Shown: positions 1 through 5,441 of the stretch, in pieces
Numbering within the stretch: the first letter of the stretch is position 1
Layout: the number at the start of each line of letters is the position of its first letter
Source: an uncultured Chlamydiae bacterium
GTDB lineage: Bacteria; Chlamydiota; Chlamydiia; Chlamydiales; CALBHK01
Reading direction: 5' to 3'
DNA: 9,126 nucleotides
Assembly: GCA_937894565.1 (NCBI GenBank)
Contig: CALBHK010000504.1
Location: forward strand, 1 to 9,126
Program-made: the position numbers and the translations under genes
Notes under the pieces: model-generated
Databases searched by the model: none
Seen by the model: the letters and a program-made list of their open reading frames with translations, nothing else
Told to the model about the DNA's origin: nothing

Positions 1-186
1 CGATCTAGCCTCTTCCCACTCTCCACACTCATAAGCATGGGCGCCTATAGCATAATGCTCTTCTGGAGTCAAAAAGGCAATTTCGCGGCTATCGCAAAAT
101 TTTCCACCATAAAAGGTAAGGGCAGCATAAGAAGATGTTGAAAGAGAAACAACACAAAGAAAAAAAAGAACAATCACTCTGATCAT
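1..186 (-). CDS. Exported TPR-like protein, N-terminal part only
   Basis: The first 62 codons of a minus-strand gene are present and the rest lies beyond the left edge. The predicted start is MIRVIVLFFLCVVSLSTSSY, followed by AALTFYGG. This is a short basic N-terminus, a hydrophobic core and an A-x-A-like end, which reads as a Sec signal peptide cleaved near residue 21 or 22. The mature part contains TPEEHYAIGAHAYECGEWEEA, which fits the first helices of a tetratricopeptide repeat (aromatic, small, Gly and Glu-Glu-Ala spacing). The ribosome site before the ATG is weak (CAGGCG). The gene lies 87 nt downstream of rpsN, beyond a terminator, so it probably has its own promoter. It corresponds in position to the gene beside rpsN in Chlamydia, but I cannot confirm orthology. 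TPR assignment is inference from one partial repeat. Confidence 0.7.
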   Translation of the reverse strand, partial: MIRVIVLFFLCVVSLSTSSYAALTFYGGKFCDSREIAFLTPEEHYAIGAHAYECGEWEEARS

Positions 187-200
187 AAAAACGCCTGGTT

Positions 201-251
201 AAAAAACAGATCCTCAAAAATGGTCTCAAAAATGGTTCCAATGAGGATCTG
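201..251 (-). terminator. Intrinsic terminator of rpmJ-rpsN
   Basis: On the minus strand a perfect 10-bp inverted repeat (CAGATCCTCA, read at 207-216 and complementary to 242-251) encloses a 25-nt loop. It is followed directly by six T residues (complement of 201-206). It starts 22 nt after the rpsN stop codon. This is a classical stem plus U-tract, although the loop is longer than usual. Confidence 0.75.
213..236. repeat. Two tandem copies of a 12-bp unit in terminator loop
   Basis: The 12-mer CTCAAAAATGGT occurs twice head to tail, at 213-224 and 225-236. The first copy overlaps the left arm of the rpsN terminator and the second fills most of its loop. The duplication explains the unusually long loop. 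It may be a replication-slippage product. Confidence 0.8.
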
Positions 252-273
252 CAAAATTAAAATCTAAAAACTT

Positions 274-579
274 TTACCAGCTTGATTTGGTCACGCCCGG
301 TAGCTCTCCACGCAAAGCTAATTCACGGAAACATAGACGGGAGAGTTTGAACTTGCGAAGAAACCCGCGTGATCTTCCCGTAAATGAACAGCGGTTACGA
401 CGACGAGTCGGAGAGGAGCATTTAGGAAGCTTGTCCAAAGCATCACGTGCCTGTTCACGCTCTTCTTCAGATGAAAACATATTAAGAGCGGCTTTTTTTA
501 GCAACTGGCGTTTATCCCACTTGCTTCTAATTGCCTTTTCTCTTTGAAATTCTTTGACGATCTTTGCTTTTCTAGCCAT
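274..579 (-). CDS. rpsN: 30S ribosomal protein S14
   Basis: Small-subunit ribosomal protein S14, which binds 16S rRNA in the head of the 30S subunit. The 101-residue product has the conserved C-terminal signature: CSSPTRRRNRC, then TGRSRGFLRKFKLSRL, then RGELPGVTKSSW at the end. Length and pattern match the long S14 form (about 100 residues in E. coli) rather than the short zinc-binding form; there is no pair of C-x-x-C motifs. The ATG is preceded by TAAGGAG with good spacing. The start codon lies inside the end of rpmJ: the two genes share 8 nt and the ribosome site is within rpmJ, so translation is probably coupled. The intrinsic terminator at 201-251 ends the operon. Confidence 0.97.
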   Translation of the reverse strand: MARKAKIVKEFQREKAIRSKWDKRQLLKKAALNMFSSEEEREQARDALDKLPKCSSPTRRRNRCSFTGRSRGFLRKFKLSRLCFRELALRGELPGVTKSSW

Positions 580-754
580 GATTCTCCTTATTCTCCGTCA
601 TTCTACCTTTTTTACGTGGTTTCTTCAGTGCAAGACCAGGCTGACGCTGCTTGCGGTTTGGATCTTTTTTATTTATCACATAGAGACGCCCGCGACGACG
701 AACAAGCTTGTCGCCTTTCGTTGGGTCTGCTTTAATTGAAGCTTTTATTTTCAT
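572..754 (-). CDS. rpmJ: 50S ribosomal protein L36, zinc-free, C-terminally extended
   Basis: Large-subunit protein L36. The 60-residue product begins MKIKASIKADPTKGDKL and contains GRLYVINKKDPNRKQRQ, the conserved L36 end motif (K-x-x-P-x-x-K-Q-R-Q type). The three Cys and one His that bind zinc in the common 37-38 residue L36 are replaced, mainly by Asp, Asn and Arg, so this is the zinc-independent form. After the KQRQ motif it carries about 20 further residues, mostly basic then charged or polar (LALKKPRKKGRMTENKENHG). Chlamydia L36, as I recall it, is about 45 residues, so the last 15 or so are an extension; they coincide with DNA that also holds the rpsN ribosome site. Only a weak AGGT ribosome site lies before the ATG. 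It is first in a two-gene operon with rpsN. Confidence 0.95.
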   Translation of the reverse strand: MKIKASIKADPTKGDKLVRRRGRLYVINKKDPNRKQRQPGLALKKPRKKGRMTENKENHG

Positions 755-792
755 TTGACCTATCTCAACATTTCATTTTGAAGTCTGCGGTC

Positions 793-822
793 ATTATAAA
801 CAGAAAGTCGAGATTTGCACAA
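793..822 (-). promoter_or_regulatory. Probable promoter for rpmJ-rpsN
   Basis: On the minus strand a perfect TATAAT -10 hexamer (complement of 793-798) is preceded 18 nt upstream by TTGTGC (complement of 817-822). A transcript would begin about 30 nt before the rpmJ ATG. The -35 match is only 3 of 6. Confidence 0.6.
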
Positions 823-829
823 GTGGATA

Positions 830-858
830 TTGCACATTATCTCTTAATTCTGTATGCT
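830..858 (+). promoter_or_regulatory. Probable promoter for rpmH
   Basis: TTGCAC (830-835), a 17-nt spacer and TATGCT (853-858) resemble a sigma70/sigma66 promoter, with 4 of 6 matches in each box. It would give a leader of about 27 nt before the rpmH ATG. It is back to back with the rpmJ promoter. Confidence 0.5.
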
Positions 859-891
859 CAGTGAGAAAATTCAACAAAGAAGGAAGTCGTT

Positions 892-1029
892 ATGAAACGC
901 ACCTACCAGGCTAGTAAAATACGTCGCGCCCGTGAACATGGATTTCGCAAACGCATGAGCACTGCAAATGGCAGAAAAATCCTTAACCGCCGCCGTAATA
1001 AAGGACGTAAATTCCTTATTCCAGTGTAA
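892..1029 (+). CDS. rpmH: 50S ribosomal protein L34
   Basis: Large-subunit protein L34, 45 residues. It starts MKRTYQASKIRRAREHGFRK and continues RMSTANGRKILNRRRNKGRK before ending FLIPV. This is the full L34 pattern: MKRTYQ start, HGFRxRMxTxxGRxIL core and a basic tail. The length is normal for the family. The ribosome site AAGGAAG lies about 6 nt before the ATG. rpmH followed by rnpA is the near-universal bacterial arrangement, which supports both calls. It is divergent from rpmJ with a shared promoter region of 137 nt. No dnaA is seen beside it. Confidence 0.97.
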   Translation: MKRTYQASKIRRAREHGFRKRMSTANGRKILNRRRNKGRKFLIPV

Positions 1030-1034
1030 TAAGG
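1014..1034 (+). other. 7-bp hairpin across the rpmH stop codon
   Basis: CCTTATT (1014-1020) and AATAAGG (1028-1034) form a perfect 7-bp stem with a 7-nt loop, and the rpmH TAA lies at the loop/stem border. No long T-run follows, so it is not a clear terminator. It could be a partial attenuator or an mRNA processing or stability element that lowers rnpA relative to rpmH. Function is inference. Confidence 0.4.
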
Positions 1035-1101
1035 TTGTAATAAGTCCCCTTTATTAAGGCTAGATACCATATAGGAATATATAAAAAAGGAACATATATA
1101 G

Positions 1102-1536
1102 ATGAGCGAAGAGCTTCTTTCCAGCCCAGCCCCTCACTCACCTGTAAGTGCATCTTTTCAAAATTTGCCTAAAAAGCAGCTAAAGAAAACACAAAAGATC
1201 CTCAAAAGCTCTGACTTTCACAAAGTTTATAGAAATGAAAGAAAGCTGACAGGATCTTTTCTTATTTTATATATTTCTACAAATCGCTTCTCTAAAACTA
1301 GGTTAGGGCTAAGCGTGAACCGCAAATATGGCAAATCGGTCAAGCGCAACCACTTCAAACGCTCTGTGCGAGAAGCATTCAGATTGCATGTGTCTGAAAT
1401 ACCCCAAGGTCATGATATCGTCATACGCCCCCGTCCAGCAGCCCTTAAAGCCACAATGAAAGAGATCGAAGCGGATTTTTGCCGTCTCACATGCTCTTGT
1501 TTCCCTTCTTCTTTGCATTCTCATAAAAACCCATGA
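1102..1536 (+). CDS. rnpA: Ribonuclease P protein component, N-terminally extended
   Basis: Protein subunit of RNase P, which with the catalytic RNA matures the 5' ends of tRNAs. The 144-residue product has the RNR signature at about 81-94 (KRNHFKRSVREAFR), preceded by RLGLSVNRKYGKSVKR, the usual beta strand and basic helix. DFHKVYRNERK at 38-48 matches the family's N-terminal region. Before it are about 28 polar, low-complexity residues rich in Ser and Pro; family members are usually 110-125 residues, so this is an extension. The ATG at 1102 has AAGGA 10 nt upstream; an in-frame TTG at 1165 would remove the extension but has no ribosome site. Its TGA overlaps the helicase ATG (ATGA), suggesting coupling. 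No yidD or yidC follows, unlike many bacteria. Confidence 0.95.
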   Translation: MSEELLSSPAPHSPVSASFQNLPKKQLKKTQKILKSSDFHKVYRNERKLTGSFLILYISTNRFSKTRLGLSVNRKYGKSVKRNHFKRSVREAFRLHVSEIPQGHDIVIRPRPAALKATMKEIEADFCRLTCSCFPSSLHSHKNP

Positions 1537-3494
1537 CACTCAACCCTGAGCAACTCATCGCCGTCCAAAAAACAGAGGGAAGAGTACTCATTCTTGCAGG
1601 AGCCGGCACTGGAAAAACCCGCGTGCTCACTATGCGCATGGCTTATCTGATTCAAAAAGGTGTCTCTCCCCAATCTATTTTAGGACTTACTTTCACCAAT
1701 AAAGCAGCTGAAGAAATGAGAGAGAGGCTAGCTTTACTAATCGGCGCAAAAGAAGCAATCAAAGTGACACTTGCTACATTTCATAGCTTTTGCATGCAGG
1801 TTTTAAAAGCTGAAATCAGTCTTCTTGGATATACAGAATCTTTCACCCTTTATTCAGAAAAAGATATCGAACGTTTGGTGAAATTACTTGCAAGAGACAT
1901 CCTCAACCATGAAGGCGAGCTGCCTTCTATAAGTGAAAGCTTAAACACCCTTCAATGGGCTAAATGCAGAGGCTTAGCCCCTTCTTCACTTCCTAAAAAA
2001 GGACATACTTGGCTCGACACTTTTAATGAAACACTCTACACACGCCTTTTAGAATCCATGAAGGTATATAATGCCATTGATTTTGACCATCTGCTCACAT
2101 TAACAGTCGATCTCTTTAAAAAATTTCCTGCTGTTTTAAAAAAATACCAGCAACGTTTTCTCTATATCATGATTGATGAATACCAGGACACCAACACTGT
2201 CCAATTTCAACTTGCTGCGCAAATGGCTAGCCTCTATCAGAATCTTTGCGTCGTGGGAGATGATGATCAATCCATTTATGGCTGGAGAGGTGCTGAAGTA
2301 GAAAACATCCTCTCTTTTGACAATGCTACAGTGATTAAATTAGAGCAAAACTATCGCTCCACACAAACAATTTTGCAAGCCGCCAATGAAGTGATTCAAA
2401 AAAATCGCTCGCGCCACCCTAAACGCCTTTGGAGCGCCCTAGATATAGGGGATCCTATAGAAGTTTTTCACGCTCCCACAGAAGAAAAAGAAGCTCAAGC
2501 TGTGATCTATCGATTGAATAAATTACGTGAAACGCGAGGGTGGAAATGGAGCGATCTCGCAATACTGTATCGCTCCAATGCACTCTCTCGTCCTTTTGAA
2601 GCTGCCCTTATGCAGTATAGATGGAAAGAAGACTCTTTATGGCATAAAGGAATTCCTTATCAAATTTTTGGAGGCACAGCTTTTTATGAAAGAAGAGAAA
2701 TTAAAGATCTGCTTGCCTACTTAAGGCTGATAGTCAATCCACTAGATAGCGAAGCTCTTTTACGCATTATTAATGTACCACGCAGAGGCATTGGGGAGCA
2801 AACTTTAGGGATTTTAACTCAAGTGCAAAGATCAAGCGGCAAACCCTTACTTGAATTGCTAAAAGATGCTGAGCTCTATGTGGATGACAACCAGACTCTG
2901 CATGCCAAAGCCAAAGAGAACATGCACTCTTTTTACCTTTTTTATCAGGAAGCAGTTAAAATATTTCAAACTCTTCCCCTAGATAGTGCCATGGAATGGT
3001 TGCTTGAAACTATCAATTATAAAAAAGCAATTGATGAAGAAGTCAAGAGCGAGCGTATGCGCGACTTTAAATGGGAAAACGTAAGGGAATTAGTAGATTC
3101 TATGTCTCGTTATGCGCTTGAGGAAAATCACTCCCTGCATGCATTCGTTACAACTCTTTCGCTTAATGATCATAATCTCTTTAAAAAGAAAGGCCAGCAT
3201 ACTGATGCCGTTCAGATGATGACCTTGCACAGCTCAAAGGGATTAGAATTTAAAGGCGTTTTTATTATCGGCTTAGAAGAGGGGCTGCTGCCCCATGAAA
3301 AAAGCGTCAAAGAGAACGGTATAGAAGAAGAGAGGCGTCTTTTTTATGTGGGCATCACACGGGCTCAACAAAAGTTAACTTTAAGCATGTCGAGGCAAAG
3401 GCAAAAAATGGGCAAACTTCAAACAAGCTCTCCCTGCCAATTCCTCTTTGATATCCCCAAACAGCTGATCGTAACCACCACTTGGGATCAATAG
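1533..3494 (+). CDS. uvrD: UvrD/Rep/PcrA-type superfamily 1 DNA helicase
   Basis: ATP-dependent 3'-5' DNA helicase of the UvrD/Rep/PcrA family, expected to act in nucleotide excision repair, mismatch repair or fork restart. All SF1A motifs are present in order in 653 residues: Q motif LNPEQLIAV (3-11), Walker A AGAGTGKT (22-29), motif Ia LTFTNKAAEEM (52-62), TFHSF (82-86), DEAD-type motif II IDEYQDT (214-220), motif III VGDDDQSIYGWRGA (241-254), motif IV QNYRST (272-277), motif V MTLHSSKGLEF (563-573) and motif VI RRLFYVGITRAQ (601-612). It ends soon after motif VI, lacking the long C-terminal tail of UvrD/PcrA (about 720 residues), and is closer in length to Rep. A short extra segment near 360-372 precedes GIPYQIFGG. 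The start overlaps rnpA by ATGA, so it is probably translated from the same transcript. The 3' end meets the palindromic element at 3507. The choice between UvrD, PcrA and Rep is not settled. Confidence 0.93.
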   Translation: MTLNPEQLIAVQKTEGRVLILAGAGTGKTRVLTMRMAYLIQKGVSPQSILGLTFTNKAAEEMRERLALLIGAKEAIKVTLATFHSFCMQVLKAEISLLGYTESFTLYSEKDIERLVKLLARDILNHEGELPSISESLNTLQWAKCRGLAPSSLPKKGHTWLDTFNETLYTRLLESMKVYNAIDFDHLLTLTVDLFKKFPAVLKKYQQRFLYIMIDEYQDTNTVQFQLAAQMASLYQNLCVVGDDDQSIYGWRGAEVENILSFDNATVIKLEQNYRSTQTILQAANEVIQKNRSRHPKRLWSALDIGDPIEVFHAPTEEKEAQAVIYRLNKLRETRGWKWSDLAILYRSNALSRPFEAALMQYRWKEDSLWHKGIPYQIFGGTAFYERREIKDLLAYLRLIVNPLDSEALLRIINVPRRGIGEQTLGILTQVQRSSGKPLLELLKDAELYVDDNQTLHAKAKENMHSFYLFYQEAVKIFQTLPLDSAMEWLLETINYKKAIDEEVKSERMRDFKWENVRELVDSMSRYALEENHSLHAFVTTLSLNDHNLFKKKGQHTDAVQMMTLHSSKGLEFKGVFIIGLEEGLLPHEKSVKENGIEEERRLFYVGITRAQQKLTLSMSRQRQKMGKLQTSSPCQFLFDIPKQLIVTTTWDQ

Positions 3495-3506
3495 CTCGGA
3501 TTTTCT

Positions 3507-3644
3507 CTTCGTGCCCGTGTGCGTGCCCGTGCCGGTGCCCGAATTTCTTCTTTAAGCTGTTATTTTTGATATTCTTAGAAGCGTGGAAACGATTCTAAGT
3601 AATACTTATCTTTCTTGAATTCGGGCACCGGCACGGGCACGAAG
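3507..3644. repeat. Nested palindromic element with GC-rich tandem arms
   Basis: A 24-bp perfect inverted repeat (3522-3545 against 3618-3641, core CGTGCCCGTGCCGGTGCCCG plus AATT) encloses a 72-nt AT-rich loop. The left side carries a second upstream copy of CGTGCCCGTG (3510-3519, repeated at 3522-3531), an extra 12 nt that the right arm lacks. Inside the loop a separate hairpin, 3574-3584 with 3589-3599, has an 11-bp stem with one mismatch and a GGAA tetraloop. The element fills the gap between the converging helicase and thioredoxin-like genes, and could terminate both. Its GC content contrasts strongly with its surroundings. Whether it is a terminator, a REP-like element or a miniature mobile element is not decided by the sequence. 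Confidence 0.85.
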
Positions 3645-3667
3645 GAGAAATCGGCGTACACGGTGAG

Positions 3668-4144
3668 TTAATAACCTGTCTCGCTGTTTGTAAGCTTGTT
3701 TAGATAAAGCGCATATTTTTTTCCGCCTCCCGCCTCATAATGAGCCGTTCCAATGAGCCTTTCATTAGAATCCAGTAAAATAATTGTGGGATAACCCTCA
3801 ATATGATACTTGCCTTGAAGTTGAGAGTTTTGCTTGGCAATGCGACTATCTTGGCGTTTATTGGAAGGAAAATCTAACTTTAAGAAGATATAACGATCTC
3901 CGGAAGAAGCAATAAACTGGGGATCTTCAAAAACCTCTCTCTCTAAACGATTGCACCAAATGCACCAATCCGATCCCGTAAAAAAGAGAAGAAGCGGCTT
4001 GTTGCTTGCTTGTGATTCTTGCAAAGCTTGATCATAATTCTCAATCCAATGGATTCTGGGACTGACTGATGTCAGACTACTAAAAACTAAGAATCCGGTG
4101 GCTGCCAATGCACAGACAACCAGAACAAATACAGAAGATCTCAT
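3668..4144 (-). CDS. Thioredoxin-fold disulfide protein with N-terminal membrane/signal segment
   Basis: A 158-residue protein. Residues 4-23 are hydrophobic (SVFVLVVCALAATGFLVFSS), an uncleaved anchor or signal peptide, so the rest should face the periplasm. The body has the thioredoxin-7/DsbD-C-like pattern: KPLLLFFTGSDWCIWCNRLE, with the redox pair C61-I-W-C64, followed by the EVFEDPQF segment, KLDFP, and GYPTIILLD, where P119 is the expected cis-proline. This implies reduction, oxidation or isomerisation of disulfides in envelope proteins. C. trachomatis has a predicted disulfide isomerase close to rnpA (CT783, from memory), a plausible counterpart. The ATG has AAGGAG at 7 nt. It converges on the helicase and is divergent from the DTW-like gene. 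Which reaction it carries out and its partners are unknown. Confidence 0.85.
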   Translation of the reverse strand: MRSSVFVLVVCALAATGFLVFSSLTSVSPRIHWIENYDQALQESQASNKPLLLFFTGSDWCIWCNRLEREVFEDPQFIASSGDRYIFLKLDFPSNKRQDSRIAKQNSQLQGKYHIEGYPTIILLDSNERLIGTAHYEAGGGKKYALYLNKLTNSETGY

Positions 4145-4163
4145 TTTAACTCCTTAAAAACCA

Positions 4164-4190
4164 TTGCGCTCATTCAACACTTAATATAAA
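4164..4190 (+). promoter_or_regulatory. Possible promoter for the DTW-like gene
   Basis: TTGCGC (4164-4169), a 15-nt spacer and TATAAA (4185-4190). The -10 is good but the spacer is short. It would start transcripts roughly 30 nt before the ATG at 4226. Confidence 0.3.
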
Positions 4191-4212
4191 ATTTAAACAT
4201 CATCATAACCAA
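4183..4212 (-). promoter_or_regulatory. Possible promoter for the thioredoxin-like gene
   Basis: On the minus strand TTGGTT (complement of 4207-4212), an 18-nt spacer and TATATT (complement of 4183-4188) lie about 40 nt before the ATG at 4144. It overlaps the proposed plus-strand -10, as in compact divergent promoters. Confidence 0.4.
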
Positions 4213-4225
4213 TGATTAAATATTC

Positions 4226-4750
4226 ATGCAATCCGTATTCCCAATAAAAAAAACCATCATCGTCAGACATAAAAAAGAAAATCTTAAAAAATGCAGCTTA
4301 AGAGGTCTAGAAAGCCGTGATGATCTGCTTTTTTTAAAGTACCCAAACACAAAACTTCCCAATTTAGATGAATACATCCTTTTAAGCTTCGATGCGCCTC
4401 TTCTTTCAAAAGAAGATCATCAAAGAGGGCTTCTATTCATTGATTCTACCTGGCGCTATGCTGAAACAATGAAAAAAACACTCTCACCCCAATTCCCTCC
4501 TACGCTAATTAAACGAAGCCTTCCTGAAGAGATGACCACTGCTTATCCACGAAGACAACTAGATTGCCCTCATCCCGAACGTGGTCTTGCAACAGTAGAG
4601 GCCCTCTATGCCGCCTATTTTATTTTAGGCTATTCCTGCGAAGAGCTGCTTAATCATTACCACTGGAAAGATCTCTTTGTTGATTTGAATGCAAAAGTTT
4701 TCTTAAATAAGACCGATTCACAAAAAGATACTCCGCTCCTGAATAAATAG
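4226..4750 (+). CDS. Probable DTW/Tsr3-type (TDD superfamily) protein
   Basis: A 174-residue protein. The recognisable part is GLLFIDSTWRYAETM (69-82), RSLPEEMTTAYPRRQ (97-111) and RGLATVEALYAAYFILG (119-135). This order matches the DTW-domain and Tsr3 (DUF367) families: an acidic D-x-T-W motif, a basic LP segment with a Y-P-x-R motif, and a late S/T-x-x-E-A helix. Those enzymes transfer the 3-amino-3-carboxypropyl group of S-adenosylmethionine to uridines in tRNA or rRNA. Here the DTW motif reads DSTW, and the N-terminal zinc-cysteine cluster of many DTW proteins is not apparent. The ATG at 4226 is the only usable start, since an in-frame TAA lies 6 nt upstream, yet it has no ribosome site. 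Its last 101 nt overlap the convergent pgsA 3' end. Family is inferred from motifs; substrate unknown. Confidence 0.6.
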   Translation: MQSVFPIKKTIIVRHKKENLKKCSLRGLESRDDLLFLKYPNTKLPNLDEYILLSFDAPLLSKEDHQRGLLFIDSTWRYAETMKKTLSPQFPPTLIKRSLPEEMTTAYPRRQLDCPHPERGLATVEALYAAYFILGYSCEELLNHYHWKDLFVDLNAKVFLNKTDSQKDTPLLNK

Positions 4751-5270
4751 TAAAAAAAGCGGCTATTGCAACCAATATAAAACTGATGCTCTGAAGAGTG
4801 GATGTCTCTAATGCTCCCGAAGCATGAGGAATTAACAAAATGACAATTGCAATGCAAATAATGGCTTGAAAGGCTGTTTTACTCTTTCCCGCAAAACTTG
4901 CAGCCATTGCAAATCCACGCAAGGCGCACACAGTACGCAACGCGGCAATCACAGAATCGCGATAGATGAAGATGAACACTAATAGAAGAGGAATGTTCAC
5001 AGGGGGTTGCGTAAAAGCAAGAAAAATAGAGGTGCGCATAATGCTATCTGCCATAGGATCAAGCAACTTGCCAAAATCTGTCACCTGATGGTATTTGCGC
5101 GCCAAATAGCCATCCAGTGCATCGGAGAGCTCTGAAACACAAAGCAGAGAAAGAAGAAAATAGGGCAGAAGAGCTTCGCTGATATAGAGCGCTTCATGTT
5201 CCAGATAGAGGAAAAGGAAAATAGGGCTGATGAAGATACGAAGAAAGGTCAGTGTATTGGCAATAGTCAA
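4650..5270 (-). CDS. pgsA: CDP-alcohol phosphatidyltransferase, PgsA-type
   Basis: Integral membrane enzyme of phospholipid synthesis that exchanges the CMP of CDP-diacylglycerol for an alcohol, probably glycerol 3-phosphate to give phosphatidylglycerophosphate. The catalytic signature D-x2-D-G-x2-A-R-x8-G-x3-D-x3-D is complete: D50, D53, G54, A57, R58, G67, D71 and D75 (SDALDGYLARKYH then DFGKLLDPMAD). The N-terminus TIANTLTFLRIFISPIF is typical of PgsA. Several hydrophobic segments follow (about 38-48, 78-107, 127-147, 155-180). At 206 residues it is slightly longer than E. coli PgsA. The start is TTG: no ATG or GTG is available before the in-frame stop at 5289-5291, and GGAGAG lies 5 nt upstream. 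Its final 101 nt overlap the DTW-like gene on the other strand. Another alcohol substrate is possible. Confidence 0.88.
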   Translation of the reverse strand: MTIANTLTFLRIFISPIFLFLYLEHEALYISEALLPYFLLSLLCVSELSDALDGYLARKYHQVTDFGKLLDPMADSIMRTSIFLAFTQPPVNIPLLLVFIFIYRDSVIAALRTVCALRGFAMAASFAGKSKTAFQAIICIAIVILLIPHASGALETSTLQSISFILVAIAAFFTIYSGAEYLFVNRSYLRKLLHSNQQRDLSSGND

Positions 5271-5275
5271 AGTTG

Positions 5276-5281
5276 CTCTCC
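5276..5281 (-). promoter_or_regulatory. Ribosome binding site selecting the pgsA TTG start
   Basis: GGAGAG on the minus strand lies 5 nt upstream of the TTG at 5270-5268. Because upstream codons back to the stop include no ATG, GTG or other TTG, this site fixes the unusual start codon. Confidence 0.7.
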
Positions 5282-5296
5282 AAAAAGCTTACTGAT

Positions 5297-5325
5297 ATTG
5301 TATCAAAATCAGGCTATAAGCGCAA
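5297..5325 (-). promoter_or_regulatory. Probable promoter for pgsA
   Basis: On the minus strand TTGCGC (complement of 5320-5325), a 17-nt spacer and TACAAT (complement of 5297-5302, 5 of 6 matches). It gives a leader of about 20 nt that contains the GGAGAG ribosome site. Confidence 0.6.
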
Positions 5326-5349
5326 AGGCTCACAAAAAAGGAAAATATT

Positions 5350-5433
5350 ATGGGTATCAGCATAGAAGACTTACCCTCACTCTTAGATGATCAATTTTCC
5401 ACGCTTTGGTGGAAAAACAGAGACACTTTATAA
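5350..5433 (+). CDS. Possible 27-residue small protein, or remnant gene start
   Basis: An ATG with a very good ribosome site (AAGGA, 7 nt upstream) opens a short reading frame: MGISIEDLPSLLDDQFSTLW followed by WKNRDTL and TAA. The composition is protein-like, acidic then with a Trp pair, not a low-complexity AT product. It has no transmembrane segment or known motif. The stop lies 8 nt before the palindromic element at 5442, and the same spacing is seen after the helicase gene, so it may be a transcribed unit. Alternatively it is the surviving 5' end of a longer gene replaced by the repeat element. No function can be given. Confidence 0.4.
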   Translation: MGISIEDLPSLLDDQFSTLWWKNRDTL

Positions 5434-5441
5434 AATAAGAT

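Noticed and set aside
287..547. Plus-strand open frame over rpsN
   Set aside because: It is the antisense shadow of S14; the composition follows from the complement of a basic ribosomal protein gene.
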